A stretch of 64,000 nucleotides of DNA, from NCBI GenBank assembly GCA_034509425.1, contig JAVTVJ010000376.1, positions 62,001 to 126,000 on the forward strand, read 5' to 3'. Under the pieces are notes generated by a model. That model ran no database searches and was not told where the DNA came from. It saw nothing but the letters and a program-made list of their open reading frames with translations. Below, piece after piece: positions 31,850 to 41,635 of this stretch; position 1 is the first letter of the stretch, and every line of letters starts with the position of its first letter. The stretch is from Eopsaltria australis (Eukaryota; Chordata; Aves; Passeriformes; Petroicidae). A program made the translations under genes and the position numbers.

Positions 31850-32510
31850 TACCTATAACTTTAAATTAAAAAAGCAATGTGCTGTTTATTGGCGCTGCCG
31901 AGTGTCTCCGGAGCGGGAGGCTCATAAAGATCATATTACAGTACAAGCCATTATGCAAAGAGTTTACTATATATACATTTCTAAATGCTTCAGCAAACAG
32001 CAGCCTCCTTATGAGCAGAGCAGGATAACTGGTTCGTTTGGGGTAACAAATGATCCTTGATTTGATTTTAAATGCAATGACAGCAGAATTTATTTCTTAT
32101 TTAATCACTTGCCAGAGCTGTTGAGGATGGGATGGTATTAAACTGCACAATGCAGCATATGACTACTGAATCAGTTGAAATAGGCATAAGAATATATTAT
32201 GTTTATAGGATAGAAAAAGATTGTACAGCAATGCATATAACTAGAATGGGTATTTTTGTCATTTATACAGTAGCTTATATCATTATTCCTTCCCGCTTCC
32301 AATTTTTCAGTAATAAAAATACAGGGGATGTGATTCTCTTTGCATAAACCAACTTGATTCTTTATTAAATATTTTTATTAATCTGAAGTACTACAAAGCA
32401 TTTGAGCAGATAAATCAGGCTCCGAATAGTCATTTCCTCTCTGCTATGGCTCTATAAAGTGGATTCATTTATGAGCATGCACTACCCGAAGAGAAGGTTT
32501 CCATATTCAT
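31850..32510. promoter_or_regulatory. AT-rich conserved-looking block, candidate enhancer cluster
   Basis: A 650-bp stretch of low GC, free of simple repeats, between GC-rich flanks. It contains ATTATGCAAAG (octamer-like, about 31951), ATGCATATAAC (about 32232), TTTGCATAAACC (about 32339) and several TTTATTA/TAATTA homeodomain-type words. No open frame is convincing. The look is that of a conserved noncoding element; conservation was not tested. Confidence 0.4.
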
Positions 32511-32992
32511 TAACATCCTCCCTCGTGGTTCTGCTTTTTCATCCCACTGGACCATGCAGAAGAGTCCCCAAAAGAAGCAAAAAAAATGTGCTCTGGGACC
32601 CTCTGTGACTCTGCCTGGTTTTGTGTCCGATTTAAGGAGGAATCATCACTCGGGTACCCCAGGATGCTCAGGGTCTCTCCAGCTCTGGCACTCCTCACAC
32701 CCAGTTTGGGGACATCAGCGCCTTTGGGGTGATTTGGGGATGGATCCAGCCCCAGAATCGTCCCACACCACCCCAGCCACTCTCCCACAGGATTTGGGGA
32801 TCCCATTATGCAGCAGAGAGGGGTTTGTGGACTAGCCCTTCCTGGGAGGATGCCCAATGCTCTGGGACTCCACTGGAGGCTTTCCGGCCCCCTCTGACCT
32901 CTCGCTACCCCTCCTCTCCCCTCATCCCGCACCCTTTTACCCCACAGAACGCAGCATTTTGGGTGCAGCCCCGCCCTTTTGGCCCAAAGCAG

Positions 32993-33125
32993 CTCCCGGG
33001 GGATGCTCCCGAGGGATGCTCCAGGGGGATGCTCCCGGGGGATGCTCCAGGGGGATGCTCCCGGGGATGCTCCCGGGGGATGCTCCAGGGGGATGCTCCC
33101 GGGGGATGCTCCAGGGGGATGCTCG
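32993..33125. repeat. 13-bp minisatellite, unit GGGGGATGCTCCC or GGGGGATGCTCCA
   Basis: About ten units, alternating between CCC and CCA endings, with one shortened unit at about 33060-33073. The core GGATGCT is shared with the 20-bp minisatellite at 3450-3838. The period 13 keeps all frames open and creates a spurious GGCSRGMLQGDAP repeat peptide. Confidence 0.93.
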
Positions 33126-36100
33126 CGGTGGGAGCGGGGGCAGCTCGGAGCCGGCACGTTCAGCTCCGACAGCTGACGAGTCCTTGAGTCATCGGGGGAA
33201 GCTGCGGCGAGGCACAAAGGAATTAAACCTATTTAAAACCCAGCCAGGTGTGCAAACAAGTTTATCCTCTCGTAACAGCTCGCGGGGAATCGGGAGGGCT
33301 CCGGAAAGGTTACGGCAGCCGCGTGGATGTTCGGGGCTCCTTGGGACAGGTGACATTCAGCACCCGCGTTCGGGGCTGCTGCCTCCACCCAGCCGAGCCC
33401 AGGGCTGCAGTTCCCCGCCCTGTGCCGGGATCAGCCTCCTCCTGCCCTTCTCCCCTCCTGGCTGCTGCACCCCGGGGCTTTGGCTTTGATTTCAGATTTT
33501 CCTGCAGCAGCTGTCGAACATTTGTTCGCTGTTTGGGAACGGGAATTACGGCGCTCCGCAAAAAGCAGGGACCCTCCGGAGCTGCTGCTGGCTCAGCCCC
33601 ACAGCCTGGCATCCCAAAATATTCCTGCTGCTCCAGGTGCCACCTTCGGGGGCATTAAGCCATCCATCTGCTGCTCGTTCCTGCCCTGGAGCAGTCCTGT
33701 ATCCCAGCCGGGCTGTGTGGGTGCTGGCCGGGTCCAGCACTCGGGAATGAGCCCAGCAGCAGCACCAGGACATGGATTTGCTTTCCCTCCCTCCCCTGTC
33801 CCACTGGAATAAGGAGCAGCAGGGGTTTATTCCCACAGGGACGGCTGATTTCACGGCTGGGCTCAACCCAGGGCTGTTTCACCTCTCTCCGTGTGCACCG
33901 GGCTGTTTTCCTTGCTGGGAGCTGCTGGGGCTGCCCATAAATCCGCGCTCAGCAGCAATTGTGTCACACACGTCCCAGGACGTGAATTTTTTCTCCGGTT
34001 TTAGTGCTGGTGTAAAGCTAAATTACGGTCGTTGTCAGCATTAGCAGAAGCCACCATCCCCATCCTGCCCGCAAAGCACAGCAGCGGGGCCTGGGGGCTG
34101 CCGGGGAGGGAGGAGAGCTCCTGTTTTCTGGGAATTACAGGTTTTTGTGGAGCTGGGGCTGGTGCAGGTGGTTTTGCCGTGGTCCAGGCCACCAGCACGA
34201 TGGCAGGGTGGCAGTGCTGGTACCTCGGCCATGGGAAGCTCTTTCCCATCCCTCCACCTCCCCCTGGAACGTGGGCTGCACGCTCAGGGGCTCACAGAGA
34301 GGAAGGTGAAGGTGTTTCTGAGCTCAAACCAACCCAAAAACCGCTGGCACTGCCCAGGTTTGCCACGGACACCTTGGGAAGCCCCGAGGTTGGCACCAGA
34401 GCGGACGCAGAGCACCAGCCCCACCCAGGACACGCTGGCACCGCCCAGCACCGACTCCGGAGAGGCAGAAAAGTTTCACACCTTCGCAAAAAACAACGCT
34501 GAAGAAGGAAATGAGCAGCCAGCAGCTGTAATTGAGATGGATGAAAGGGCGGCCGCCTCCCCCAAAGCGTTCCAGGCACCAGGCTTGAGAGGAATATGAA
34601 GTGCTGCTGCTCTCCAAAGATCGCCACGCTGCCGCTGAATTATTAATGAGCAGGAATGATTTCATATTTAATCTAAAGACTATTAATTACACTGCAGAAG
34701 AGCAACGCACCATCCTGAGAGCCCCTCTCGCCAAGTGAATAATTCAGTGGTGCCCCGTATTTTACCTCAATGTCAGGGCGGGTGGGGAGACCCCTCCTGC
34801 CTGAGCAGACAGTGGTGGCCCAAGGGGTGGTGTTGAGGGCCCACCCCAAACTCTGAGCCCCCCAGCTGGGCAGACAGGGATTATTTGGGGTCCCTTGGGG
34901 CTGGGGACGCTGCTGTCCCCCTGCCCCAGGCTCTCTCAGAGCCCAGCAGCAGCCCCAGCTGGGGGAACACTGGAGACAGATGTTTATTTGTCCGGGATTA
35001 TTTGCTGATCACAGTTACAGTGATCCAAGATGATCATTAAAAAGTGAAATGGGCTGTTTAATAATGATGCTGGGAGCACGCAGTGTGCCTCGCATTACGA
35101 GGGTGTTTAAGCATGAGCCCAATTAAGTCCCTCGCATCCCTGCAGAATTACCCCAGTTGTGCAAACTATTAGGCAAACTCCAGGCTCCTCTCACTCACAG
35201 GCAATCCTGGAGCCTGGCACTCTGCTAGAGACCCATTTCTGTCCTGAAGCTAAATTAAAATCCTATTGTGCCAGTGCTGCTAATATTTCCTGCTCTTGTT
35301 TCCAACAATTAAATTGTGACATTCTGCCAAAACGCACGAGGAAATGCTCCTGATCAGCTGGAAAGGGAAGGCAAATCGTCCCAGCTGCCTCCTGCCACGC
35401 AGATGCCACGGTGACAGCCACAGGTTAAACAGCACCTGATGGATGAGCAGTGGCTGCTGGAGGTGGGGATTCATCGTTCTCTGTGGGAAGTGGAACTTTG
35501 GGACTTTAAGATGTGAAGTTGAAAGGTTTTTCTTCTCAGTTGAGGGGAGAAATTTGGGAACTGGATCCATGCAGTGCCAAAAAGGAGAATGCTGATGGAC
35601 TGGGTTTGTGTGGCAGGGGGTTTGGGGGGGAGGGTTATGAGGGTGGCAGTGATGGAGCAGTTTTGGTGGCACCCAGAGCCCAGCTGGGGTCACCCCACCA
35701 CAGCTGCTGCTGAGGAAGGACCTGAGGGACAATTCCCAGTCCCCAGCACCAGCAGTGGCCTGATCCTGCCACTCTCCTCACACAGGCACTGCACATCCTT
35801 TTAAATGTTCTCCTGAATTCTAATCCTCTTCTCCCCTTTGAGCTGCTCCCCCCAGCGCTCCTCGGGGTGGGCACAGCTGATTCCCTGCCCCACAGCACCC
35901 CAAAGTGACCCCACAGTGCCCTCAGAGCGATGTCCCGCTGCTTGCTGTGAGCTGTGGCTGCTCTCGGGCAGGAAAGAGCAGGTGGGGACCCCGAGGGTGT
36001 TGGGGACACTCCAGTGGGACAAGGAGGGACTGGCATCTGCAGAGCTGTGGTGAGATCGAGTTAACTGGTGGAGGAAAAAGAGAAGGGAGGGGAAAAAAAA

Positions 36101-37140
36101 TCTGTTTAAGGAAGAAATGACTGTTTGGTCATGGCTTACAAGCTGGTACTTAGAAATTCCATGAATTTTAAAATAAAGACATCGTGAGATTTGAACTTTC
36201 TTTTGAATACTCACAAACTGCAGTGCCTAATACCTTCCCTGGCCATTAAGGAGCTGTGCTGGGAAGCAGAGAGAGCTAAGTACTACACTGATAGAGCAGT
36301 TAAACACCGTAATGGAATTGTGTTTGGAGAGGCTGCAAAGCCAGGTAGAGAGCCCATACATAAACAAGGCCATTACCAGCCAGGGTAAGTGGTGATAGAA
36401 TTTCATGAATATCCCCACAAAAAGCTTTGTATATTTATAACAACCTGCAGAGTCGTTTTGAACACAGTCAGGGGCCTTTCAGAGTGACTCTGGAGTTATT
36501 TTTACAATAGATCTGTGTCCCTGCATGGGGATATTGGCCCCAGGCAAAGCTGGACGGGCAGAGGGATCCCTGACTGGGCACCCTCCTGGGGTGCTGTGGG
36601 TTCTGAAGCAGTGCTGGCAATTTGGTGGCTACTGCCCACGAACTTCTCCAGTTTCCAGCTTAAAACACCCTTTTCAGAAAGGTCTTTAAGGTGATTTTCT
36701 GTTTGCAGGGCAGGGGAAGCAGAAGGGCTCTGCTTCCCAGCCGGGATGGAGAGGGGAGCAGGAGGAGTGGCTGCTCCTCTGCTGGCCGGCTGGGGGAGTC
36801 GCCAAAGGGCAGGAGACACAAGTTTCCACGTCTCAGGAAAAGGAGGAATAAATCTGGGAACCATCAGACCCAAAAGACCAGGACAGGGCTCTGCAAGAGC
36901 TGCACAGAGAAGACTCAGAGCCCAGTGGGGAGCAGAGGCACAGCTGAGACCCCACACTGGGGCACAGCCAGGTCCTGCTGCTCCCCAGGGCTGCTTGGCT
37001 GGTGATCCTACACCAATCCCACAGCATTCCTGACTGCCCAGCACAAGGAGAACACGTGTGTGCTGCCAGAGCCCCCAAACCTCTCCCCAAGAAACCCACA
37101 CTCCCCACCTCTGCAGCTGGAGAACAGCAAAGCAAACTCA
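33126..37140. other. Intergenic DNA with further AT-rich islands
   Basis: No gene recognised. Conserved-looking islands are at about 34620-34770, 34975-35340 and 36080-36500. Between them lie GC-rich segments with only uninformative open frames. No mobile element was identified. Confidence 0.6.
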
Positions 37141-37520
37141 CGAGCATGTTTATCACTTTAATTTAAACAATTTCAATAAAGAGGTGCTTTAAACTTCAGA
37201 AAACTTCACTCTGCAACTCTTGCAAAACCTGAACCCAAGCGATAGGCGCAGCTCGGGCACGAGCCGTGATAAAATGCTAATTGCAATTCATAAATTACGT
37301 CGGGATGCCTGGGAATGTTGAAGCTCCTGGATGAAGTGTAGCGTTCAATTTATCCTGTGCACGCTGCCGACAGTGCTGCCAGCCTCCTTCTTGTCCCCCT
37401 GTGTTGTTTTGTCATCTCTGTACTATCACCAATTCATCACAAAGGCAACTGAACTCGCCGATGTCCACCCACCGGGTGACTTTGTCTTCGCTACTCTATG
37501 ACTTCTAAATTAAATTGTCA
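37140..37520. promoter_or_regulatory. AT-rich island containing copy A of a duplicated element
   Basis: Positions 37153-37265 share an ordered series of blocks with 40449-40553: TTTAATTTAAA, TGCTTTAAACT, AAAACTTC, AAACC-GAACCCAAG, GCGCAGC and CGGGCACGAG. The surrounding island to 37520 is low-GC and free of simple repeats, including AATTGCAATTCATAAATTA. This could be a regulatory element that was duplicated, or two members of an old dispersed repeat. Confidence 0.5.
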
Positions 37521-39180
37521 AAACACATTACTGAGAAAAATATCGCCAAGGGGAAGTTCTTTACCCTTTTCTCCCGGCTGAAAGGAGAGCAGGTTTGATT
37601 TGGAGGAAACATGTCTGCTTCATTATCCCTCCCGTTATCATATTTCTTCCCCCGGCAGCAGCAGGAAAAGAGTCGATACGCAAGTCTTGGGTGACATGAT
37701 GGAGCATCCCACAGGAGTTGTCTCGGTAAATTCTGAGATCGCCCAGGAAAAGCTGTGGGGGGGTGTGTAATTTTCACTCTCTTTTATTCCTCCCACTCTC
37801 AGACAATTTAAAAGAGATTACGGGGTTTGCTGGTGTGGATTCCCCCGAGCTGGGTGCTCCCACTCTGCCAGCGCTGCTTGGTTTGGAATCAGCTCCTTGG
37901 AGTCTTTGCAGGAGAAGAAACGAGCCCAGGAATGGGACTGTGGAAGGGACAGGTCCTGGTCCCACACCTCTGCTCTCTGAATCCCAGAACGGGTTGGGTT
38001 GGAAGGGACCTTCAAGCTCATCCAGTGCCATGGGCAGGGTCACCTTCCACCGTCCCAGGCTGCTCCAAGCCCTGTCCAGCCTGGCCTTGGGCACTGCCAG
38101 GGATTGGGCAACCTGTGCCAGGGGCTCTCCAGCCTCACAGGGAAGGATTCCTCTCTCAAACCCCATCTAACCCTGCCCTCTGCCAGTCTGAAGCCATCCC
38201 CCCTTGTCCTGGCACCCCACCCCTTGTGAAAAGTCTCTTTTCGTGTTCCTTTTTGCCTCCCTGGTATTTTGTGTCCTGCAGGAATCAACACTAACATTGA
38301 GCTGCTCCCTCTCTATTTCCCTGCACTACAGGGGGTGTTTGAGTGCTCTGGGCTCTGTCCCCCCTCCCCTGGCTCTGCTGTCCTCCCAAAACCAGGCTAG
38401 ACCCCAGGCCAATATTGGGCAACAGGGAAAGATCCTACTGAAAATAATTCCCCTGGGCATGTGAAACAACAGGAGCCTTTCCTCGAAGGGAAAGAGCTGT
38501 TGATTCCCCCTTTCCTCATTCCCACGTTGCTCCCTGGGCATAATGGATCAGCCATAAAAGCCAAGCAACACACTGTGCACTCATTCTGTTGGCTTTGGAC
38601 AATATCAACGTAATAGACACATATTGTTTATTTATTCTGCTGTAGAGCAAGGCAGGAAGGAGGCAGTGCCCAGTGTTTAGATGGGGTATTTTTAAATGCT
38701 CCCATTCCCCGGGCCCTTATGATGCATTAGCCATCAGTAGTCAAATTGCCTCGTATTTGCAATTTTATGGCTTCATTTTATCAAGCACACAGGAGCTGCA
38801 TTCAAAGCACGGAAATAAAGTATTCCACTTTTGTTAGGCAAGCGCTGCTTCAACACAAGAGAGGGCCAGAAAGCAGAAATGTCTTTTTTTTTTTTTCCCC
38901 TGCCTCAGCTCCGGATTCATCTCCAGAAATTGCTTCTCCTTCGCAGCAGTGACTGCTGAGAGCCCCTTTATGGCTGTGGAAGGTCCTGTGCACGCCAGGA
39001 GCTCCTCAGCACTGCATTTATCCTGCTGGGAGATCGCTCCTTGCTGGTTTAAAATAACTCCCAGCAAAGCCTCATCCCTGCTGTCCCAAACTCCAGGGGC
39101 TCCCACCTGAGCCAGTCCCAGACTTCAGTTCCCTCCGTGGAGCAGGGAGAAGTTTCAGGGAAGCAAAACCTCCAGGAAAC
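37521..39180. other. Intergenic DNA with a CR1 fragment and an AT-rich island
   Basis: Holds a minus-strand CR1 fragment at 37984-38205 and a conserved-looking island at about 38540-38870, which includes a forkhead-type TGTTTATTTA at 38625-38634. No gene recognised. Confidence 0.6.
37984..38205 (-). mobile_element. CR1 LINE 3'-end fragment
   Basis: Reverse complement of the CR1 3' region. The left end reads GGTTGGGTTGGAAGGGACCT and TCAAGCTCATCCAGTGCCA, then CCAGGCTGCTCCAAGCCC, GTCCAGCCTGGCCTTGGGCA and, towards the right, ACCCCATCTAACCCTGCCCTC and AAGCCATCCCCCCTTGTCCTG. Noncoding remnant of about 220 bp. Confidence 0.93.
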
Positions 39181-39629
39181 AGCAGGAAGGAGAAGCTCTC
39201 GGGGTGGATTTGGTGGCCAGGAATTGGCAGGAAAGAGAAGATTTTGGGGTGGATTTGGTGGCCAGGAAACAGGAGGAAAGAGAAGCTTTTGGGGTGGGTT
39301 TGGTGGCCAGGAATTGGCAGGAAAGAGAAGCTTTCAGGGTGGATTTGGTGGCTGGGAATCAGCAGGAAAGAGAAGCTCTCGGGGTCGGTTTGATGGCTGG
39401 GAATCAGCAGGAAAGAAATGTTTTTGGGGTGGGTTTTGTGGCCCGGAATTGGCAGGAAAAGAGAAGCTTTGGGGTGGGTTTGGTGGCTGGGAATCAACAG
39501 GAAAGAAAAGTTTTTGGGGTGGGTTTTGTGGCTAGGAACCAGCAGGAAAGAGAAGCTCTCAGGGTGGATTTGGTGGCCAGGAACCAGCAGGAAAGAGGAG
39601 TTTTTGGGGTGGGTTTGGTGGCTGGGATG
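39181..39629. repeat. 45-bp minisatellite, about 10 copies
   Basis: Unit: GGGTGGATTTGGTGGCCAGG then AATTGGCAGGAAAGAGAAGC and TTTTG, 45 bp with substitutions between copies and single-base indels near 39460. Because 45 is a multiple of three, each frame repeats a fixed 15-residue peptide, for example GGFGGQELAGKRSFW on + and HQIHPESFSFLLIPG on -. This gives open frames of over 230 codons on both strands. Codon changes show no preference for synonymous sites and there is no promoter or splice context, so I treat it as noncoding. Confidence 0.93.
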
Positions 39630-40448
39630 TGCCAGGCAGTTGGTGCTCAGCCCTTCACAAGGACTTGTGGTCACCCCAGTGCCAGCCTCGGGTCCTGCTC
39701 TGTCCCCTCGTGCCACCCCAGGGCACCCAGAGCTCCAGGGCTGCGTTCTGGGGAGGGAAACTCCCAAATTATTCCCGAATTATTCTGCTGCTGCTGGAGG
39801 AGAGTTTGCAGAGCAGGAATCTGCTCCCTCTCGTGGGCTCTGGGGCTGGTGGCCGAGCTGGGCAGGGCACAGAGGGATGGGATTGTTGGGAATCAATGGG
39901 ATTGTTGGGAATTTCATGGGAAATCTCCAGTTTGAGCTCTGGCCCAGCACGGAGCAAGGGCAGATACGCGGCTCTGCATTGGGGCTTCATTCCACAGCAT
40001 TTTTAGCCCCAAAATTAACTCTGCTTTGTGATGGGATCGAGTTTGGGCTCTGCAGAGCTCTCAGCTCCTCCTCACGTAACAATTTGTTGCTTTTATTGCC
40101 TCTGGGCCTATTTCCACCAGGATTTATTCCTTTATTTCAGCTGCTGTTTAAGCAGCACGGCCACGGCAGGGCTGGCTCTCAGGGATGAACACACCACAGA
40201 TTCCCCTCACTTTCGAGACAAGAACAGCTCCTTTTAATACATCCATAAAACCCCAGCAGTGCCCTTGTCTCATTTCGAGCCCCCTTTAATGGTGTATTTA
40301 ATACTAAAAACCCCCACAGGCTGCAGGAAGGAGTGGGGAAACAATTCCGAGCAGAGAGAGCGTGGCCAGCCCTTCGCAGTGGATTGCTTTGGGATTTTTT
40401 TGTTTTTATTGTCGGGCCACAGGCAGATCCTTCTGGAGTGAATTTGTG
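39630..40448. other. Intergenic DNA, nothing specific recognised
   Basis: Unique-looking noncoding sequence with a short repeated phrase GGGATTGTTGGGAAT at about 39878-39912. No exon, RNA gene or mobile element seen. Confidence 0.6.
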
Positions 40449-40612
40449 GCTTTAATTTAAATAAATGGATGCTTTAAACTCGCAAAAACTTCGCGACGCC
40501 TGCTAAACCCGAACCCAAGTGAACAGCGCAGCGCGGGCACGAGGCGGAGGAAATAACACGGTTTGAATAACACATAAAAATGTTAATAATCAAATTAAAA
40601 AAAAAAAAAAAA
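40449..40612 (+). repeat. Copy B of a duplicated element, ending in poly-A
   Basis: Positions 40449-40553 match 37153-37265 (copy A) in order and orientation. After it come AT-rich text and an A16 run at 40597-40612. The poly-A end raises the possibility of a retroposed copy, but no target-site duplication was found. Confidence 0.5.
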
Positions 40613-40700
40613 CCTCCCGCTGGCCGGGACTCGAACCCCTGAGGGAAGGACGGCAGCGAGCCGGGCACCGGCGGCCCGCGGGCCCCCTCTAACGGCCCGT
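40597..40700 (-). ncRNA. Pol III-like B box with terminator on the minus strand (tRNA-like or TFIIIC site)
   Basis: On the minus strand, 40637-40627 reads GGTTCGAGTCC, an exact Pol III B-box consensus. About 14 nt downstream comes T16 (40612-40597), a strong Pol III terminator. I could not fold a convincing tRNA: the T stem has two mismatches and no good A box or acceptor partner was found upstream. It may be a tRNA-derived relic, an extra-TFIIIC site near the UBAC1 promoter, or chance in GC-rich DNA. Confidence 0.25.
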
Positions 40701-40760
40701 GAGGGAACGGCCGCTGCCCGCAGCCGCTGCAGCCCGCCCCGCTCGGGACAGCAGCACCGC

Positions 40761-40856
40761 CCCGGTGCCTCCCGGTGTCCCCGCAGTGTCCGAGACCCCT
40801 CAGCCCTGCCCGGTGCCTCCCGGTGTCCCCGCAGTGTCCGAGACCCCTCAGCCCTG
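40761..40856. repeat. 48-bp direct tandem duplication
   Basis: Two essentially identical adjacent 48-bp units, each beginning CCCGGTGCCTCCCGGTGTCC, lie within the CpG island upstream of UBAC1. Their identity suggests a recent duplication. Confidence 0.93.
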
Positions 40857-40897
40857 CCCGGGCCGCCGCCGGGACCCTCAGAGCCCCGCGGAACGGA

Positions 40898-40917
40898 ACT
40901 ACAACTCCCGGCACGCA
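40898..40917 (+). promoter_or_regulatory. ZNF143/SBS-type motif 1
   Basis: ACTACAACTCCCGGCACGCA matches the long ZNF143 (STAF) consensus ACTACAATTCCCAGCATGC at most core positions, with G for A and C for T in the second half. Confidence 0.6.
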
Positions 40918-41049
40918 CCGGGCAGCGCCGCAGTCCCAGCGCGCACCGGGGCGCTGAGACAGCCCGCGATCCCACAGTGCACCGGGGCAACTCCATGTTA
41001 ACTGCGGCGCAGAGGAGCCGTTGATTAACGGTTTTAAACGTCATTAAAC

Positions 41050-41110
41050 GTCATTAAGTGCCATTGATCGTTTATTGAGGGTTTATTAAAGGTTTATTAA
41101 AGATTGAAAA
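41050..41110. repeat. Short internal repeats CGTCATTAA and GGTTTATTAAA
   Basis: Two CGTCATTAA words at about 41039-41056 and repeated GTTTATT(A/G)A words to 41102 form a small AT-rich patch inside the CpG island, near the expected transcription start. Confidence 0.6.
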
Positions 41111-41187
41111 CCTAACTTCCCGCCCAGGGGCGTTAAGAGGTGGGGGGCTTCTACGCCTTCACTTCCGGAGGAGACTACAGCGGTAGA

Positions 41188-41207
41188 ACTACACCTCCCA
41201 GCATGCC
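41188..41207 (+). promoter_or_regulatory. ZNF143/SBS-type motif 2
   Basis: ACTACACCTCCCAGCATGCC is an almost perfect long ZNF143 (STAF) site. It is flanked by ETS-type sites 20-30 bp to each side, a common arrangement in housekeeping promoters. Confidence 0.8.
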
Positions 41208-41403
41208 CAGGCCCCGGCCAGCACTTCCGTTTCCGGCCGCGGCGGGAGCGCCGCCGTGTCCCCAGAGGGACGGCGGGGCCCGGGCGGTGACAGCGGCGGT
41301 GACAGCGGGCAGGGCCGGGCCGGGCACAGCCACCGCCACCGCCGCGCTCCCCGCGCCGCCCGGGCCGGGCCGCCGCTCCCCCGGGCCGGGCGGGGTCACC
41401 TTC

Positions 41404-41445
41404 ATGGGCGGGCGGGAGCGGGCGGCGCTGCCCGGGGCCTGGTGA
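41404..41445 (+). CDS. Short uORF in the UBAC1 5' UTR (13 codons)
   Basis: ATG at 41404, stop TGA at 41443-41445, 52 nt before the UBAC1 start. It would lie in the mRNA if transcription starts upstream near the ETS/ZNF143 cluster. C at -1 and T at -3 give a weak context, so an effect on translation would be mild. Confidence 0.3.
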   Translation: MGGRERAALPGAW

Positions 41446-41497
41446 GGCGGCGGCGGCGGCGGCGGGGGCGGAGCGGCGGGGCCGGGACCGGGGGGCG

Positions 41498-41635
41498 ATG
41501 TTCGTGCAGGAGGAGAAGATCTTTGCGGGGAAGGTGCTGAGGCTCCATGTGTGCACCATGGAGGGTGCCGAGTGGCTGGAGGAGGTGCCCGAGGACACCA
41601 CGGTGGAGAAGCTCAAGGAGCGGTGCTTGAAGCAC
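41498..41635 (+). CDS. UBAC1 exon 1 coding part (residues 1-46)
   Basis: Encodes the start of the ubiquitin-like domain to CLKH; donor GTAAGG at 41636, phase 0. Confidence 0.96.

Larger units (their letters stand above)
27731..32990. other. Intergenic DNA with AT-rich conserved-looking islands
   Basis: No protein gene or RNA gene recognised. Conserved-looking low-GC islands occur at about 27930-28115, 28690-28950, 29580-29830, 30200-30480, 30880-31080, 31430-31620 and 31850-32510, separated by GC-rich filler. An (AAT) microsatellite lies at 28955-29014 and a CR1 fragment at 29920-30110. The islands are candidates for enhancers. Confidence 0.6.

Noticed and set aside
39072..40188. Open frames of 231-256 codons on both strands
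   Set aside because: They come from the stop-free 45-bp minisatellite and GC-rich flanks, with no known domain and no silent-site bias between copies.
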